Positions 54,440-61,795 of a stretch of 64,000 nucleotides of DNA are shown piece after piece (position 1 is the stretch's first letter; each line of letters starts with the position of its first letter). The notes below the pieces were generated by a model. The model had not been told where the DNA came from and searched no databases. It worked only from the letters and a program-made list of their open reading frames with translations. This stretch comes from an uncultured bacterium (GTDB lineage Bacteria > Desulfobacterota > BSN033 > UBA1163): the NCBI GenBank assembly GCA_938002255.1, contig CALLAL010000040.1, positions 1-64,000 of the forward strand, written 5' to 3'. Both the position numbers and the translations under genes were made by a program.

Positions 54440-54456
54440 AGCAATAAAGATACCAA
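54440..54456 (-). promoter_or_regulatory. Sigma-54 (RpoN) promoter candidate upstream of the broken zinc-ribbon gene and degP
   Basis: Minus-strand TTTGGTATCTTTATTGCTAA: GG at 54454-54453 and GC at 54442-54441, 10 bases apart. Same sequence as the 48.25-kb site over 16 bases. Predicted start near 54429. Confidence 0.65.
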
Positions 54457-54529
54457 ATCTTGGTATAAAGGATTTAAATTGTGATAATCATAGGTTAGCC
54501 TAATTCTCTAAAAACAGAGAAAGATGTGA

Positions 54530-54569
54530 GTTGTGGCAGACCGCTCCTGTTGTGGCAAACTGCCACAAC
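54530..54569. promoter_or_regulatory. Dyad with GTTGTGGCA half-sites, candidate enhancer
   Basis: GTTGTGGCA (54530-54538) is repeated at 54549-54557 and answered by its exact complement TGCCACAAC (54561-54569) with a 3-base gap, giving a 9+3+9 palindrome plus an extra direct half-site. It lies about 100-115 bases upstream of the sigma-54-like site, typical for an activator binding region. Confidence 0.45.
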
Positions 54570-54650
54570 CTTTAAACACAATAAACCTCCATATTTCTGT
54601 ATCATTAAATGATGGTTTAATCACGTTCAGGCCGGGAATTTTTTCAGGGT

Positions 54651-54908
54651 CTAACAACGGTGATCACGAGTGACTGGGTAGGTTATATGTGAAGTGATTT
54701 TTCTCTCGAAAGCAGATGACCTCACCTTGAAGAGGCGAATATATTCATTTTGGGTTTCCTCCTCCTCTTTCTCTTTCGGTTCAAACGTCAGTGTTTCCCC
54801 CGGGTTGAGTTTATAGATCTTTCCCTCGAAACCGATTTTCATTGGCTCCATCTTGCATTCGTCGCAGGCGATAGCCAATGCAATAGAGCGCAGTTTTTTA
54901 TCCAGCAT
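54651..54908 (-). CDS. Hypothetical small protein
   Basis: 85 residues; the start overlaps the upstream receiver gene's end by 11 bases and has AGGAGGGC before it. It has a CDEC motif (~16-19: IACDECKMEP) and an acidic patch (EPKEKEEEETQ), and the C-terminus ends in RC. Not recognised. Tight overlap suggests coexpression with the response regulator. Confidence 0.45.
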   Translation of the reverse strand: MLDKKLRSIALAIACDECKMEPMKIGFEGKIYKLNPGETLTFEPKEKEEEETQNEYIRLFKVRSSAFERKITSHITYPVTRDHRC

Positions 54909-55278
54909 TGCCCTCCTGCCTTTTTCTTTCTAAGAGCTCCTTAATTTTTTGCTTCAGTTCGCTGAGATCTGCTGACTTCAATAAATAAGCATTCGCTGCC
55001 CAGCTCATGAAATCTTCCTGATAACCCGGATGAGAGGTGTGAAGGATGATCGGGACGGTCTTGTCTTTGCCGATAATTCGGCCGAGGGCTTCCATCCCAT
55101 CCATGACAGGCATGACAATATCAAGGACAACCAGATCGGGCTTCTCTTTCCCTAATGCCTGGAGCGCCTCTTTCCCATTTTTCGCGGTGAGAACTTCGTA
55201 TCCTTCCTCTTCCAGTTCTTCTTTGTAAAGGCCCCTCAGTCCATCATCATCCTCTACAACCAGAACTTTCTTTTTCAT
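54898..55278 (-). CDS. Single receiver-domain response regulator
   Basis: 126 residues. CheY-like: VVEDDDGLRGLYKEE, phospho-acceptor in VLDIVMPVMDG, LHTSHPG in place of the usual TA segment, and K-containing LLKSADLSEL. It lacks an output domain. The gene is followed with overlap by a small hypothetical gene. Confidence 0.82.
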   Translation of the reverse strand: MKKKVLVVEDDDGLRGLYKEELEEEGYEVLTAKNGKEALQALGKEKPDLVVLDIVMPVMDGMEALGRIIGKDKTVPIILHTSHPGYQEDFMSWAANAYLLKSADLSELKQKIKELLERKRQEGNAG

Positions 55279-55554
55279 AGCACCTCTCTCTCACAAATCT
55301 TTCTATGTGTTGCAAACATCAAATGCCTTGCGAAGAAACGTAACCGTTTCGAGAAGGACTCGTTTCTTTTTTAAAACGCCTCATCCATTTCGATTGTTTG
55401 GGTGGTTTTGGAGGCGGCTCAAACCGCGGTGCCGCTTTCCATCCAAACCATCCAGCCAACGATGATCGCCGTCCTTCACTCACCGAATGTGAAGCTCTCC
55501 GCCCATATAAGACGGGGCTTAAGGTCCACTTGCCGGTCAAATATCGGATACTGG
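55279..55554. other. 276-base gap without a convincing gene
   Basis: Open frames on both strands here give proteins with no recognisable composition or ribosome site. A small hairpin, GAAACG-TAAC-CGTTTC, lies near 55333-55348 and is followed on the plus strand by a T-rich stretch, so it may be a weak transcription end or an RNA structure. Confidence 0.4.
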
Positions 55555-55812
55555 TCAGTGGCACTTCGTGCAGCTCTCATCATTCCACCCGAGATGATTC
55601 AGGGGGTATGGCTTGATTCCCTTAAGACTATGACAGGAACTGCAATGCTCATGTTCCTCAATCGGGTGGGGTACCACCTGCCCAACCGTCACCGCGATGA
55701 TCCCTGGCGATTCCAAGACTTCCGGGGACTGAATCAACGCAAAAGCCACTGCGATGAAAAGGACCGGGATACCGGTCACCCACGCTAACTGGGTCGAATA
55801 GGTCTGTCTCAT
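55555..55812 (-). CDS. Small membrane-anchored diheme cytochrome c
   Basis: 85 residues: an N-terminal membrane anchor (LAWVTGIPVLFIAVAFALIQ), then two c-type heme sites, CSSCH (~57-61) and CTKCH at the extreme C-terminus, plus HPIEEHEH upstream of the first. Heme attachment requires periplasmic location. It follows a ferric-reductase-like pair by 23 bases on the same strand, and may pass electrons from or to it. Not matched to a named family. Confidence 0.65.
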   Translation of the reverse strand: MRQTYSTQLAWVTGIPVLFIAVAFALIQSPEVLESPGIIAVTVGQVVPHPIEEHEHCSSCHSLKGIKPYPLNHLGWNDESCTKCH

Positions 55813-55835
55813 AATACACCTTCTCTTCTCACAGG

Positions 55836-56705
55836 TTAAATATAATTGAAGCTCTCTGATTGAACTTTTTCGAGAGGCAAGCCCAGCTCTTCAAGGGCTC
55901 TCTTTACCGCCATCTGCAAGGGATCGGGCCCGCAGATGAAGTACTCACACTCCACCCGGTTTTCCGGAAGATACCGAGCCATCATCTTCGAATCAATACG
56001 ACCACGCTCCCCCTCCCATTTTTCTTCGGGATCGGTCAGGGTATAAACCACTTGAAGATTCAAACGGCGGGAGAGGTCCTCCAGTTCCTCCCTGAATGTC
56101 ATCTCTTCCCACGTCTTGTTGCTGTAAAACAACAGGAGAGGTCGCTTCTCCTGCCTGTCCGCAAGGGTTCGGAGCATGCTGATAATGGGAGTAATGCCGA
56201 CTCCGCCAACGAGAAAGACATAACCGGGAGCCTTATGACGGTCGACCGTGAAGGTCCCGTGAGGTCCATCAAGATAGGCTCGCGTCCCCGGGCTCACCTC
56301 GCCGATGTTCGATGTGAAATCTCCTAATTCTTTGATTGATATCTCTATTCTATCCCGTCTCATGGCGCTTGATGAAAAGGAGAAGGGATGTTCTCTGACC
56401 GCAAAGGGTGATTTTCCGATTTTCAGCCATGCAAACTGTCCGGGCCTGAAGAACATCCCCGTGTGGCCTTCGGGTCGGAGGACCAGTGTCCAGGTTTTCC
56501 CTCTTTCCTTTATCACCTCTTCAATCGGATATGGACGTCTTAACATCCATGCAGGTTTTAGAATGCGAACATATACCAGAGAAAGGACCCATGCCGTCAC
56601 CAGGCCGATCCAGAACCAGCGTTTCAACGGCCCCTGAACAATAATAACCGACCCCCTCGATGTGAAGCAGGGAAAGGGCCACCACACCGATAGAAAGTAG
56701 GGCAT
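55836..56705 (-). CDS. FAD/NAD(P)H half of a ferric-reductase-like protein (C-terminal part of a frameshifted gene)
   Basis: The frame is open from 56705, but real homology starts near 56653 (VQGPLKRWFW). It contains the last membrane helix, an FAD domain (REHPFSFSSS) and an NAD(P)H domain (LVGGVGITPIISMLR; YFICGPDPLQMAVKRAL). The upstream frame (56521-57153) codes for the heme-binding membrane half and the two join with a one-base shift around 56645-56655. The full protein would move electrons from NAD(P)H through FAD to membrane heme. The reference frame may be a sequencing error, pseudogene or programmed shift. Confidence 0.75.
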   Translation of the reverse strand: MPYFLSVWWPFPCFTSRGSVIIVQGPLKRWFWIGLVTAWVLSLVYVRILKPAWMLRRPYPIEEVIKERGKTWTLVLRPEGHTGMFFRPGQFAWLKIGKSPFAVREHPFSFSSSAMRRDRIEISIKELGDFTSNIGEVSPGTRAYLDGPHGTFTVDRHKAPGYVFLVGGVGITPIISMLRTLADRQEKRPLLLFYSNKTWEEMTFREELEDLSRRLNLQVVYTLTDPEEKWEGERGRIDSKMMARYLPENRVECEYFICGPDPLQMAVKRALEELGLPLEKVQSESFNYI

Positions 56706-57153
56706 GGGTAAGGCGCCAGGTCTCGTAACGGATTTTCCATGCTTGGCGTTTAATGGAGGTCAGGATTAAAACCGCCAGGACAACCAATCCTCCCGTTGCT
56801 GCGGTCATCCACCATGGAGCAGAAACCGGATTGAGAAAGAACAGTGTTTCAGGGGATGAGATAAAGAGGATCAGGGGATGAAGGAGAATAAGAAAAAAGC
56901 CAACGATCGAAATCTGGCGATGAAAATGATAGACCACATCAATTCCATAGGGTGAGGTGATATGCCGGAAACGGCCAGTGAGGAAAAACTGTAATCCCAT
57001 CATCGATAGCCCCACGAAGCCAATGCCAACCGAAAATTCCCTCCAGAATCCCCGCCCTGGCGGCACGGGACCGATGAGCAGGACGAGAAGAGGCGCGACA
57101 ATGATGATAAGATATATCGCGATCCAGAATGTCCCATAAAGCAGAGGTCTCAT
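56521..57153 (-). CDS. Heme-binding membrane half of a ferric-reductase-like protein (N-terminal part of a frameshifted gene)
   Basis: The open frame is 210 residues, but only about the first 167 are genuine; after GVGYYC it reads out of phase. Five to six membrane helices of the ferric reductase/NOX type are seen, with histidines in FHRQISIVGFFLILLHPL and RLTHALLSIGVVALSLLHIEG as likely heme ligands. An extra T in GTTATTATTGTTCAGG would explain the break, as TAT-TAT-GTT-CAG continues smoothly into the downstream frame. The gene lies 18 bases after phosphoketolase. Confidence 0.7.
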   Translation of the reverse strand: MRPLLYGTFWIAIYLIIIVAPLLVLLIGPVPPGRGFWREFSVGIGFVGLSMMGLQFFLTGRFRHITSPYGIDVVYHFHRQISIVGFFLILLHPLILFISSPETLFFLNPVSAPWWMTAATGGLVVLAVLILTSIKRQAWKIRYETWRLTHALLSIGVVALSLLHIEGVGYYCSGAVETLVLDRPGDGMGPFSGICSHSKTCMDVKTSISD

Positions 57154-57171
57154 ATAATCGTCTCCTCCCGA

Positions 57172-59646
57172 TTAAACCAGAATCCCCTCTGGGGAAGTTT
57201 TTCCTCCCAGCGCGGCAAGCTCCTCCGAGGTGAGCAGTTCTTCTTGAAGCATTCCTAATATGCGGGCAACCTCCAGAAGGATATGGCCCCAGTTGCATCG
57301 ATTGACAAAAAGCATCCCGGGGACGTTCAGGGTGCCTCCCTGGTTGATAAAACCGAGACCGACCGTCTGATGGCTCCCGGTATTTAGAGGGTGAAGGATT
57401 CCTAACAGGATCTCCGGACGCGTATGCGTCACAAAGAGGCGTGCGGGGACCTCTCTGGGGTAGAGTTGGTTTTGAAGTTCTGCCGGAGCGAGATGGGTTT
57501 TTTCGCGATCGGTTCGAGGAAACCTGAACCTGCCAGGCTCGATCATGTAATTGACGGAGTGCGAAACCTGCCTTTCCTTCAATCGAGACGATGCCTTAAG
57601 AACCTCTTCTAACTGATAAGCACCAACTGCCGTCAAGATGACGCGAGGTCGATCCGCTTCATATCCTGCCCAGTCGAGGCGCAGGGCTCCCTGTTCAAGC
57701 AGTGTGGCTCCTTCTTCGAAGGTAAACAGCTCGGGGATATTTTCCGCCTTGGGAACGACCAGTATCCAGATCTGCCCGTGGGTCTGGTAAAGTTGATGAA
57801 TCACCACGGATGCGGTATTGTAATCGGGAACGAAAAGCACACGCGAGACATCTGATGGCTCTCCTAACATGGCCTCAGCCATGGAGGGATCCTGATGGGA
57901 GCGTTCATTTTTTGCATTCTCCCAGGTATGGGAGGTGAGGACGAGTGGCACAGTAAGCCAGCCCTGCCTCCGCCCCACTTCATTGCAGTGGTCTGCAAAG
58001 ATGATTTCCTGACGGACCACGCCGTGCATTTTCGTGCCAAAGGCTTCATAGGTGTGAAAGAGATTGATCCCTCCTTTATTTGCCAAGGCGGCGGATGCCA
58101 CCGCCTCTTCATTCAAAGCCGTAATGACTCCTCCATAGATATCCTCGGGAATCCCTGGCTCAGGATCTGTGACGCGGAATTTTAGATATTCGAGGGTCTT
58201 GATGAATCGGTTGGATCGCATCTCGTCCGGATTTCCCACCCTGGGTCGAAGATGAGGATTAGCCTTTAGAACGGCTTCAAACATTAAATCCACAGCTACC
58301 ATGGGAGAGCTTCTCGTCCATGTGGAGCGGTCCTGACGGTTTTTGGAGACCGATCGTAGAATGGGTGCAGGGATCTGTTTGAGTGTCACGTTTCGGTCAA
58401 CCAGGGCATGGTCACGCTCTCTGGGACGACCGGAGATGTGATGCTTTTGAAACTGGATGATGCTCTCTTCCAATTCAGAAAGTCCTACCCACAGTTTTTT
58501 TGCACTCTCGTTGAAATTCTTTGCCGCTTCGGGATCGAGGTGGGGATTCGACATTAGGGGAAGGTTGTGAGCAAGGTTCGTTCCTTCTCCATAGAAGCCG
58601 GCTCCTTTTGGGGCAATGGCGATCCCATAAGGAATGGGAACAGGATAACGATTGTTCCGAGAACGAATCGCTTCTGCCCTGGCCTCAAGCCTCGACTCCA
58701 TCTCAAAAATGGCCCAGACAAAGGCCGCTGGGTCTCTGCCATCAAAAACAATGGGATCAAAATGATTCAGTTTTAGATGTTCTACGAACCACTCCGCCCC
58801 GCCCTGCTGGGACATGGTGGTCCTCTGGTCAATGCGGCGGCCATTTTTGATCATGATGGGAGTGACCCAACCACTATCTTCACATCGCCACCATCGTGGA
58901 ACCCAATCACTTCCTCGCTGTTCTTCAAAGGCACCATCGCTCAGGAAGACCACCAGCCTCTCGCCAGGCAAAGGCATATGGACATACTGAAGTTCGGTGA
59001 AACCCAGGTATCCCCCTTCGGAGATCCCTCCAGCCGTATGAACATTCACATGACTTCCAAGAGGTGAATCCTGTTTTCCATCTGCTCGCAATTTATAAGA
59101 GTAGAAATCCCTCACATAACGAGTTAGGCCTTCGTCAGAAAGGGAGTAACGCTCAGCATGTGCCGGTGTCATATTGTTGAGCAGAAGATTGACCGTGTCG
59201 ATGGCCGCCACGCAATGACCCTGACCCATCACCCATGCCCTGGTATGCCCGGTGATGGCGTTAATGGCCATATATCCTGCATAAGCGGGTACCATATTGA
59301 GTGCGCCACCGGTGTGGCCCTCCGGATTCGGTTTGAAATCCTCCTGTAACAGTTCTCTTCCATCGAGATAGACATTTCGAGCATAGGTTTCATGAACGAC
59401 GACCCACATGGCAGCGCTCGTAATTCGATCCAGAGCATAGAGCAAGTCCAAAATCTGAACACCGTCTCCCTGAACGCCCATCACTTCAAGATGTTCCACC
59501 ATGGAGAAGACCCTAAACTGTGTTTCAATAGAATGACGAATTGGACCATACCCATTTGCCCAACGGTCCGCCTTTAAGTTCATTTTTCGATATTCGGTAA
59601 CCCATCTCTCACTTTTGAGTTTTTCCATCTCTTCTGGGTTGATCAT
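57172..59646 (-). CDS. xfp: Phosphoketolase (xylulose-5-P/fructose-6-P)
   Basis: 824 residues from ATG 59646 with AGGAGGAAGGC; a frame reaching 59739 runs over the ackA end. Thiamine-diphosphate enzyme cleaving fructose 6-phosphate or xylulose 5-phosphate to acetyl phosphate plus erythrose 4-phosphate or glyceraldehyde 3-phosphate. Signatures: PEGHTGGALNMVPAYAGY, GHCVAAIDTVNLLL, DGAFEEQRGSDWVPRWW, FADHCNEVGRRQGWL (partner of the ThDP site), and NRCNWGH near the end. Acetyl phosphate is used by the adjacent acetate kinase. Confidence 0.94.
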   Translation of the reverse strand: MINPEEMEKLKSERWVTEYRKMNLKADRWANGYGPIRHSIETQFRVFSMVEHLEVMGVQGDGVQILDLLYALDRITSAAMWVVVHETYARNVYLDGRELLQEDFKPNPEGHTGGALNMVPAYAGYMAINAITGHTRAWVMGQGHCVAAIDTVNLLLNNMTPAHAERYSLSDEGLTRYVRDFYSYKLRADGKQDSPLGSHVNVHTAGGISEGGYLGFTELQYVHMPLPGERLVVFLSDGAFEEQRGSDWVPRWWRCEDSGWVTPIMIKNGRRIDQRTTMSQQGGAEWFVEHLKLNHFDPIVFDGRDPAAFVWAIFEMESRLEARAEAIRSRNNRYPVPIPYGIAIAPKGAGFYGEGTNLAHNLPLMSNPHLDPEAAKNFNESAKKLWVGLSELEESIIQFQKHHISGRPRERDHALVDRNVTLKQIPAPILRSVSKNRQDRSTWTRSSPMVAVDLMFEAVLKANPHLRPRVGNPDEMRSNRFIKTLEYLKFRVTDPEPGIPEDIYGGVITALNEEAVASAALANKGGINLFHTYEAFGTKMHGVVRQEIIFADHCNEVGRRQGWLTVPLVLTSHTWENAKNERSHQDPSMAEAMLGEPSDVSRVLFVPDYNTASVVIHQLYQTHGQIWILVVPKAENIPELFTFEEGATLLEQGALRLDWAGYEADRPRVILTAVGAYQLEEVLKASSRLKERQVSHSVNYMIEPGRFRFPRTDREKTHLAPAELQNQLYPREVPARLFVTHTRPEILLGILHPLNTGSHQTVGLGFINQGGTLNVPGMLFVNRCNWGHILLEVARILGMLQEELLTSEELAALGGKTSPEGILV

Positions 59647-59683
59647 GCCTTCCTCCTGAAGTTTCTTTTCCCTGGGTTTGTTC

Positions 59684-60898
59684 TCATCTGGTTTTTTGGA
59701 GACACGTGATCGTTTCACGGGCGATGATAATTGCCTCATTTACGGGGATGACGTAAATTCCCATCGTTGATTCGTCTGCGCTGATCTTTCCTTCCTTCCC
59801 TGCCATTGCCTTATTTCGATCTTCATCCATGACCATGCCGCACCATCTCATTCCTTGACAGATGCGATTTCTCACGGCCGGAGAATTTTCTCCAATGCCT
59901 CCTCCGAAGATCATTGCCTCTGCTCCTCCAAGAGCCGCCAAATAGGCGCCGATCAGTTTTTTCACCCGGTAGGAGAACATCTCGACTGCCAGGGCGGCTC
60001 GTTCGTTCCCCAGGGCTTCTGCCTCCAGGAGCTCGCGCATATCCGAAGAGAGACCTGAAACGCCTAATAGGCCTGATTTTTTGTTTAACCAAAGGTCTAC
60101 TTGCTCGAGATCAACACCTTCCCGCTGCGCCAAAAAAATGGGTAGATGAGGATCGATATCTCCTGATCGGGTGCCCATCATCAGCCCTTCCAAAGGGGTG
60201 AACCCCATGGAGGTATCCACGGACCTGCCCCGATCGATGGCCGCCCCTGAACATCCGTTTCCCAACTGCAATGTGATCAGTTTAACTTTATCCAACTCCT
60301 TGTTTTCCATCGATGCATAGCGCTCAGCCATATACTGATGAGCCAAGCCGTGAAAACCGTAACGCCGGATATGATGTTTTTCCTCCCATTCCCTCGGAAG
60401 CGCATACCGGGCAGAATGTTCAGGCATTCCTGAATGAAAGGCGGTGTCAAAAACGGCTACCATTGGAAGGGGACGATCAAGAATCAGATGGGTGGCGCGG
60501 ATTGCCTTCAAAGAGGGTTCATTATGAAGAGGCGCCAGGTCTTTCATTGCCTCGATGGCTTCAATGACGCTGTTTGTGATCGTCGTGGGTTCAATGAACT
60601 GGTGGCCTCCGTGGACGACCCGGTGACCGACCGCCTGGATCCCATCCGATTTTAAAAAGCCATGAGATCGAAGCCATTCGATAACCCGTTGAGTAGCCAT
60701 GCCATGATCAACGATCTCATCGTTCATCTGATAAACTTGCCCACCTTCTGAGATGAACCTGACCTCTCCTCGTCGGCCGATCCGATCCACCAGACCATAG
60801 GCCAGGGCCTTTTCATGTCCTAACGTCGTGGTTTCTTCAAGCTCGAATACATGAAATTTCAGGGTCGAACTTCCGCAATTGATAACGAGAACTTTCAT
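59684..60898 (-). CDS. ackA: Acetate kinase
   Basis: 404 residues. Makes ATP and acetate from acetyl phosphate. Signatures: VLVINCGSSTLKFHV at the start, FDTAFHSGMPEHSARYALP, RRYGFHGLAHQY and GGIGENSPAVRNRI. It overlaps the upstream mscS stop by 4 bases, and xfp starts 37 bases after its end, so the two form a phosphoketolase-acetate operon. No pta gene is present; the route would rely on phosphoketolase-made acetyl phosphate. Confidence 0.95.
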   Translation of the reverse strand: MKVLVINCGSSTLKFHVFELEETTTLGHEKALAYGLVDRIGRRGEVRFISEGGQVYQMNDEIVDHGMATQRVIEWLRSHGFLKSDGIQAVGHRVVHGGHQFIEPTTITNSVIEAIEAMKDLAPLHNEPSLKAIRATHLILDRPLPMVAVFDTAFHSGMPEHSARYALPREWEEKHHIRRYGFHGLAHQYMAERYASMENKELDKVKLITLQLGNGCSGAAIDRGRSVDTSMGFTPLEGLMMGTRSGDIDPHLPIFLAQREGVDLEQVDLWLNKKSGLLGVSGLSSDMRELLEAEALGNERAALAVEMFSYRVKKLIGAYLAALGGAEAMIFGGGIGENSPAVRNRICQGMRWCGMVMDEDRNKAMAGKEGKISADESTMGIYVIPVNEAIIIARETITCLQKTR

Positions 60899-61782
60899 TT
60901 CTCTTCTTTTAGAACTCGAAGAGGAGGGGCCTGCCCCTGTTTATCCTCTCCCATGTAGAGTGTGAGGTGAGGAAAAGGAATCTGAATATTTTTTTCATCA
61001 AATTTCTTCTTCAACCTTCGGTTGAACTCCCGGCCTACACGCCACTGTTGGATGGGTTTGGTTGTGGTGCGTGCCCGGATGATGACCGCAGAATTGGCAA
61101 ATTGATCCAGACCCATGATTTCGATTGGTTCCAGGATATCGTCCTTAAAATTAGGGTCGTTCCTAAGTTCTTCGTCCACTTCCTTGATAACTTCCATCAC
61201 TTCATCAACGTCTTCCCGATAGGCTACACCGATGTCAAAAATATAGCGGGAAAACTCTTTTGTCATATTGGTTACGACATCGATCTGACCATTCGGGACA
61301 TAGTGGACATTTCCTGATAGGTCCCTGAGGATTGTCGTCTTCAGACTGATTTTTTCCACCAATCCTCCCTTACCTGCGATTTGAACAACATCTCCTACAC
61401 GGATCTGGTCTTCGAGAAGGATAAAAAATCCGCTGATGACATCTTTCACCAAGCTTTGAGCCCCAAAGCCTACTGCCAAGCCCACAATGCCTGCGGCGGC
61501 GAGCATGGGGCCAATTTCAACGCCAAATTCCTTCAGAACCATCATCGCGGCAACAAGTAGAATGCCCAAAGAGGCGGCGTGCCATACGATGGAAACAAGG
61601 GTCTGTGTCCTTTTTTGAAATTCCACATCCTCTTTCTGCCGGACGACAAGGTTGACCAGGCGCTTTGAAAGCATTTTACTTATTTTGAGAGCGATTAAAG
61701 TAAAAACCAAGATCAAAAGAATATGGAGCCCACTCGTCAAAAGCCAGTTGAGAATTTTTTGGAGATAAAGATTCGTGTCCAT
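60895..61782 (-). CDS. Small-conductance mechanosensitive channel (MscS family)
   Basis: 295 residues from ATG 61782 with AAGGAGTTCCT upstream; a longer frame to 61890 overlaps the ATPase gene. Three membrane helices, with the Gly/Ala-rich pore helix AAAGIVGLAVGFGAQSLVKDVISGFF, then the beta domain (DVVQIAGKGGLVEKISLKTTIL) and the mixed C-terminal domain. It releases ions on hypo-osmotic shock. It sits directly before ackA. Confidence 0.9.
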   Translation of the reverse strand: MDTNLYLQKILNWLLTSGLHILLILVFTLIALKISKMLSKRLVNLVVRQKEDVEFQKRTQTLVSIVWHAASLGILLVAAMMVLKEFGVEIGPMLAAAGIVGLAVGFGAQSLVKDVISGFFILLEDQIRVGDVVQIAGKGGLVEKISLKTTILRDLSGNVHYVPNGQIDVVTNMTKEFSRYIFDIGVAYREDVDEVMEVIKEVDEELRNDPNFKDDILEPIEIMGLDQFANSAVIIRARTTTKPIQQWRVGREFNRRLKKKFDEKNIQIPFPHLTLYMGEDKQGQAPPLRVLKEEK

Positions 61783-61795
61783 AGGAACTCCTTCC

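Noticed and set aside
55398-55788. Plus-strand frames across the cytochrome gene and gap
   Set aside because: They are antisense to the two CxxCH motifs and show no domain features or ribosome site.
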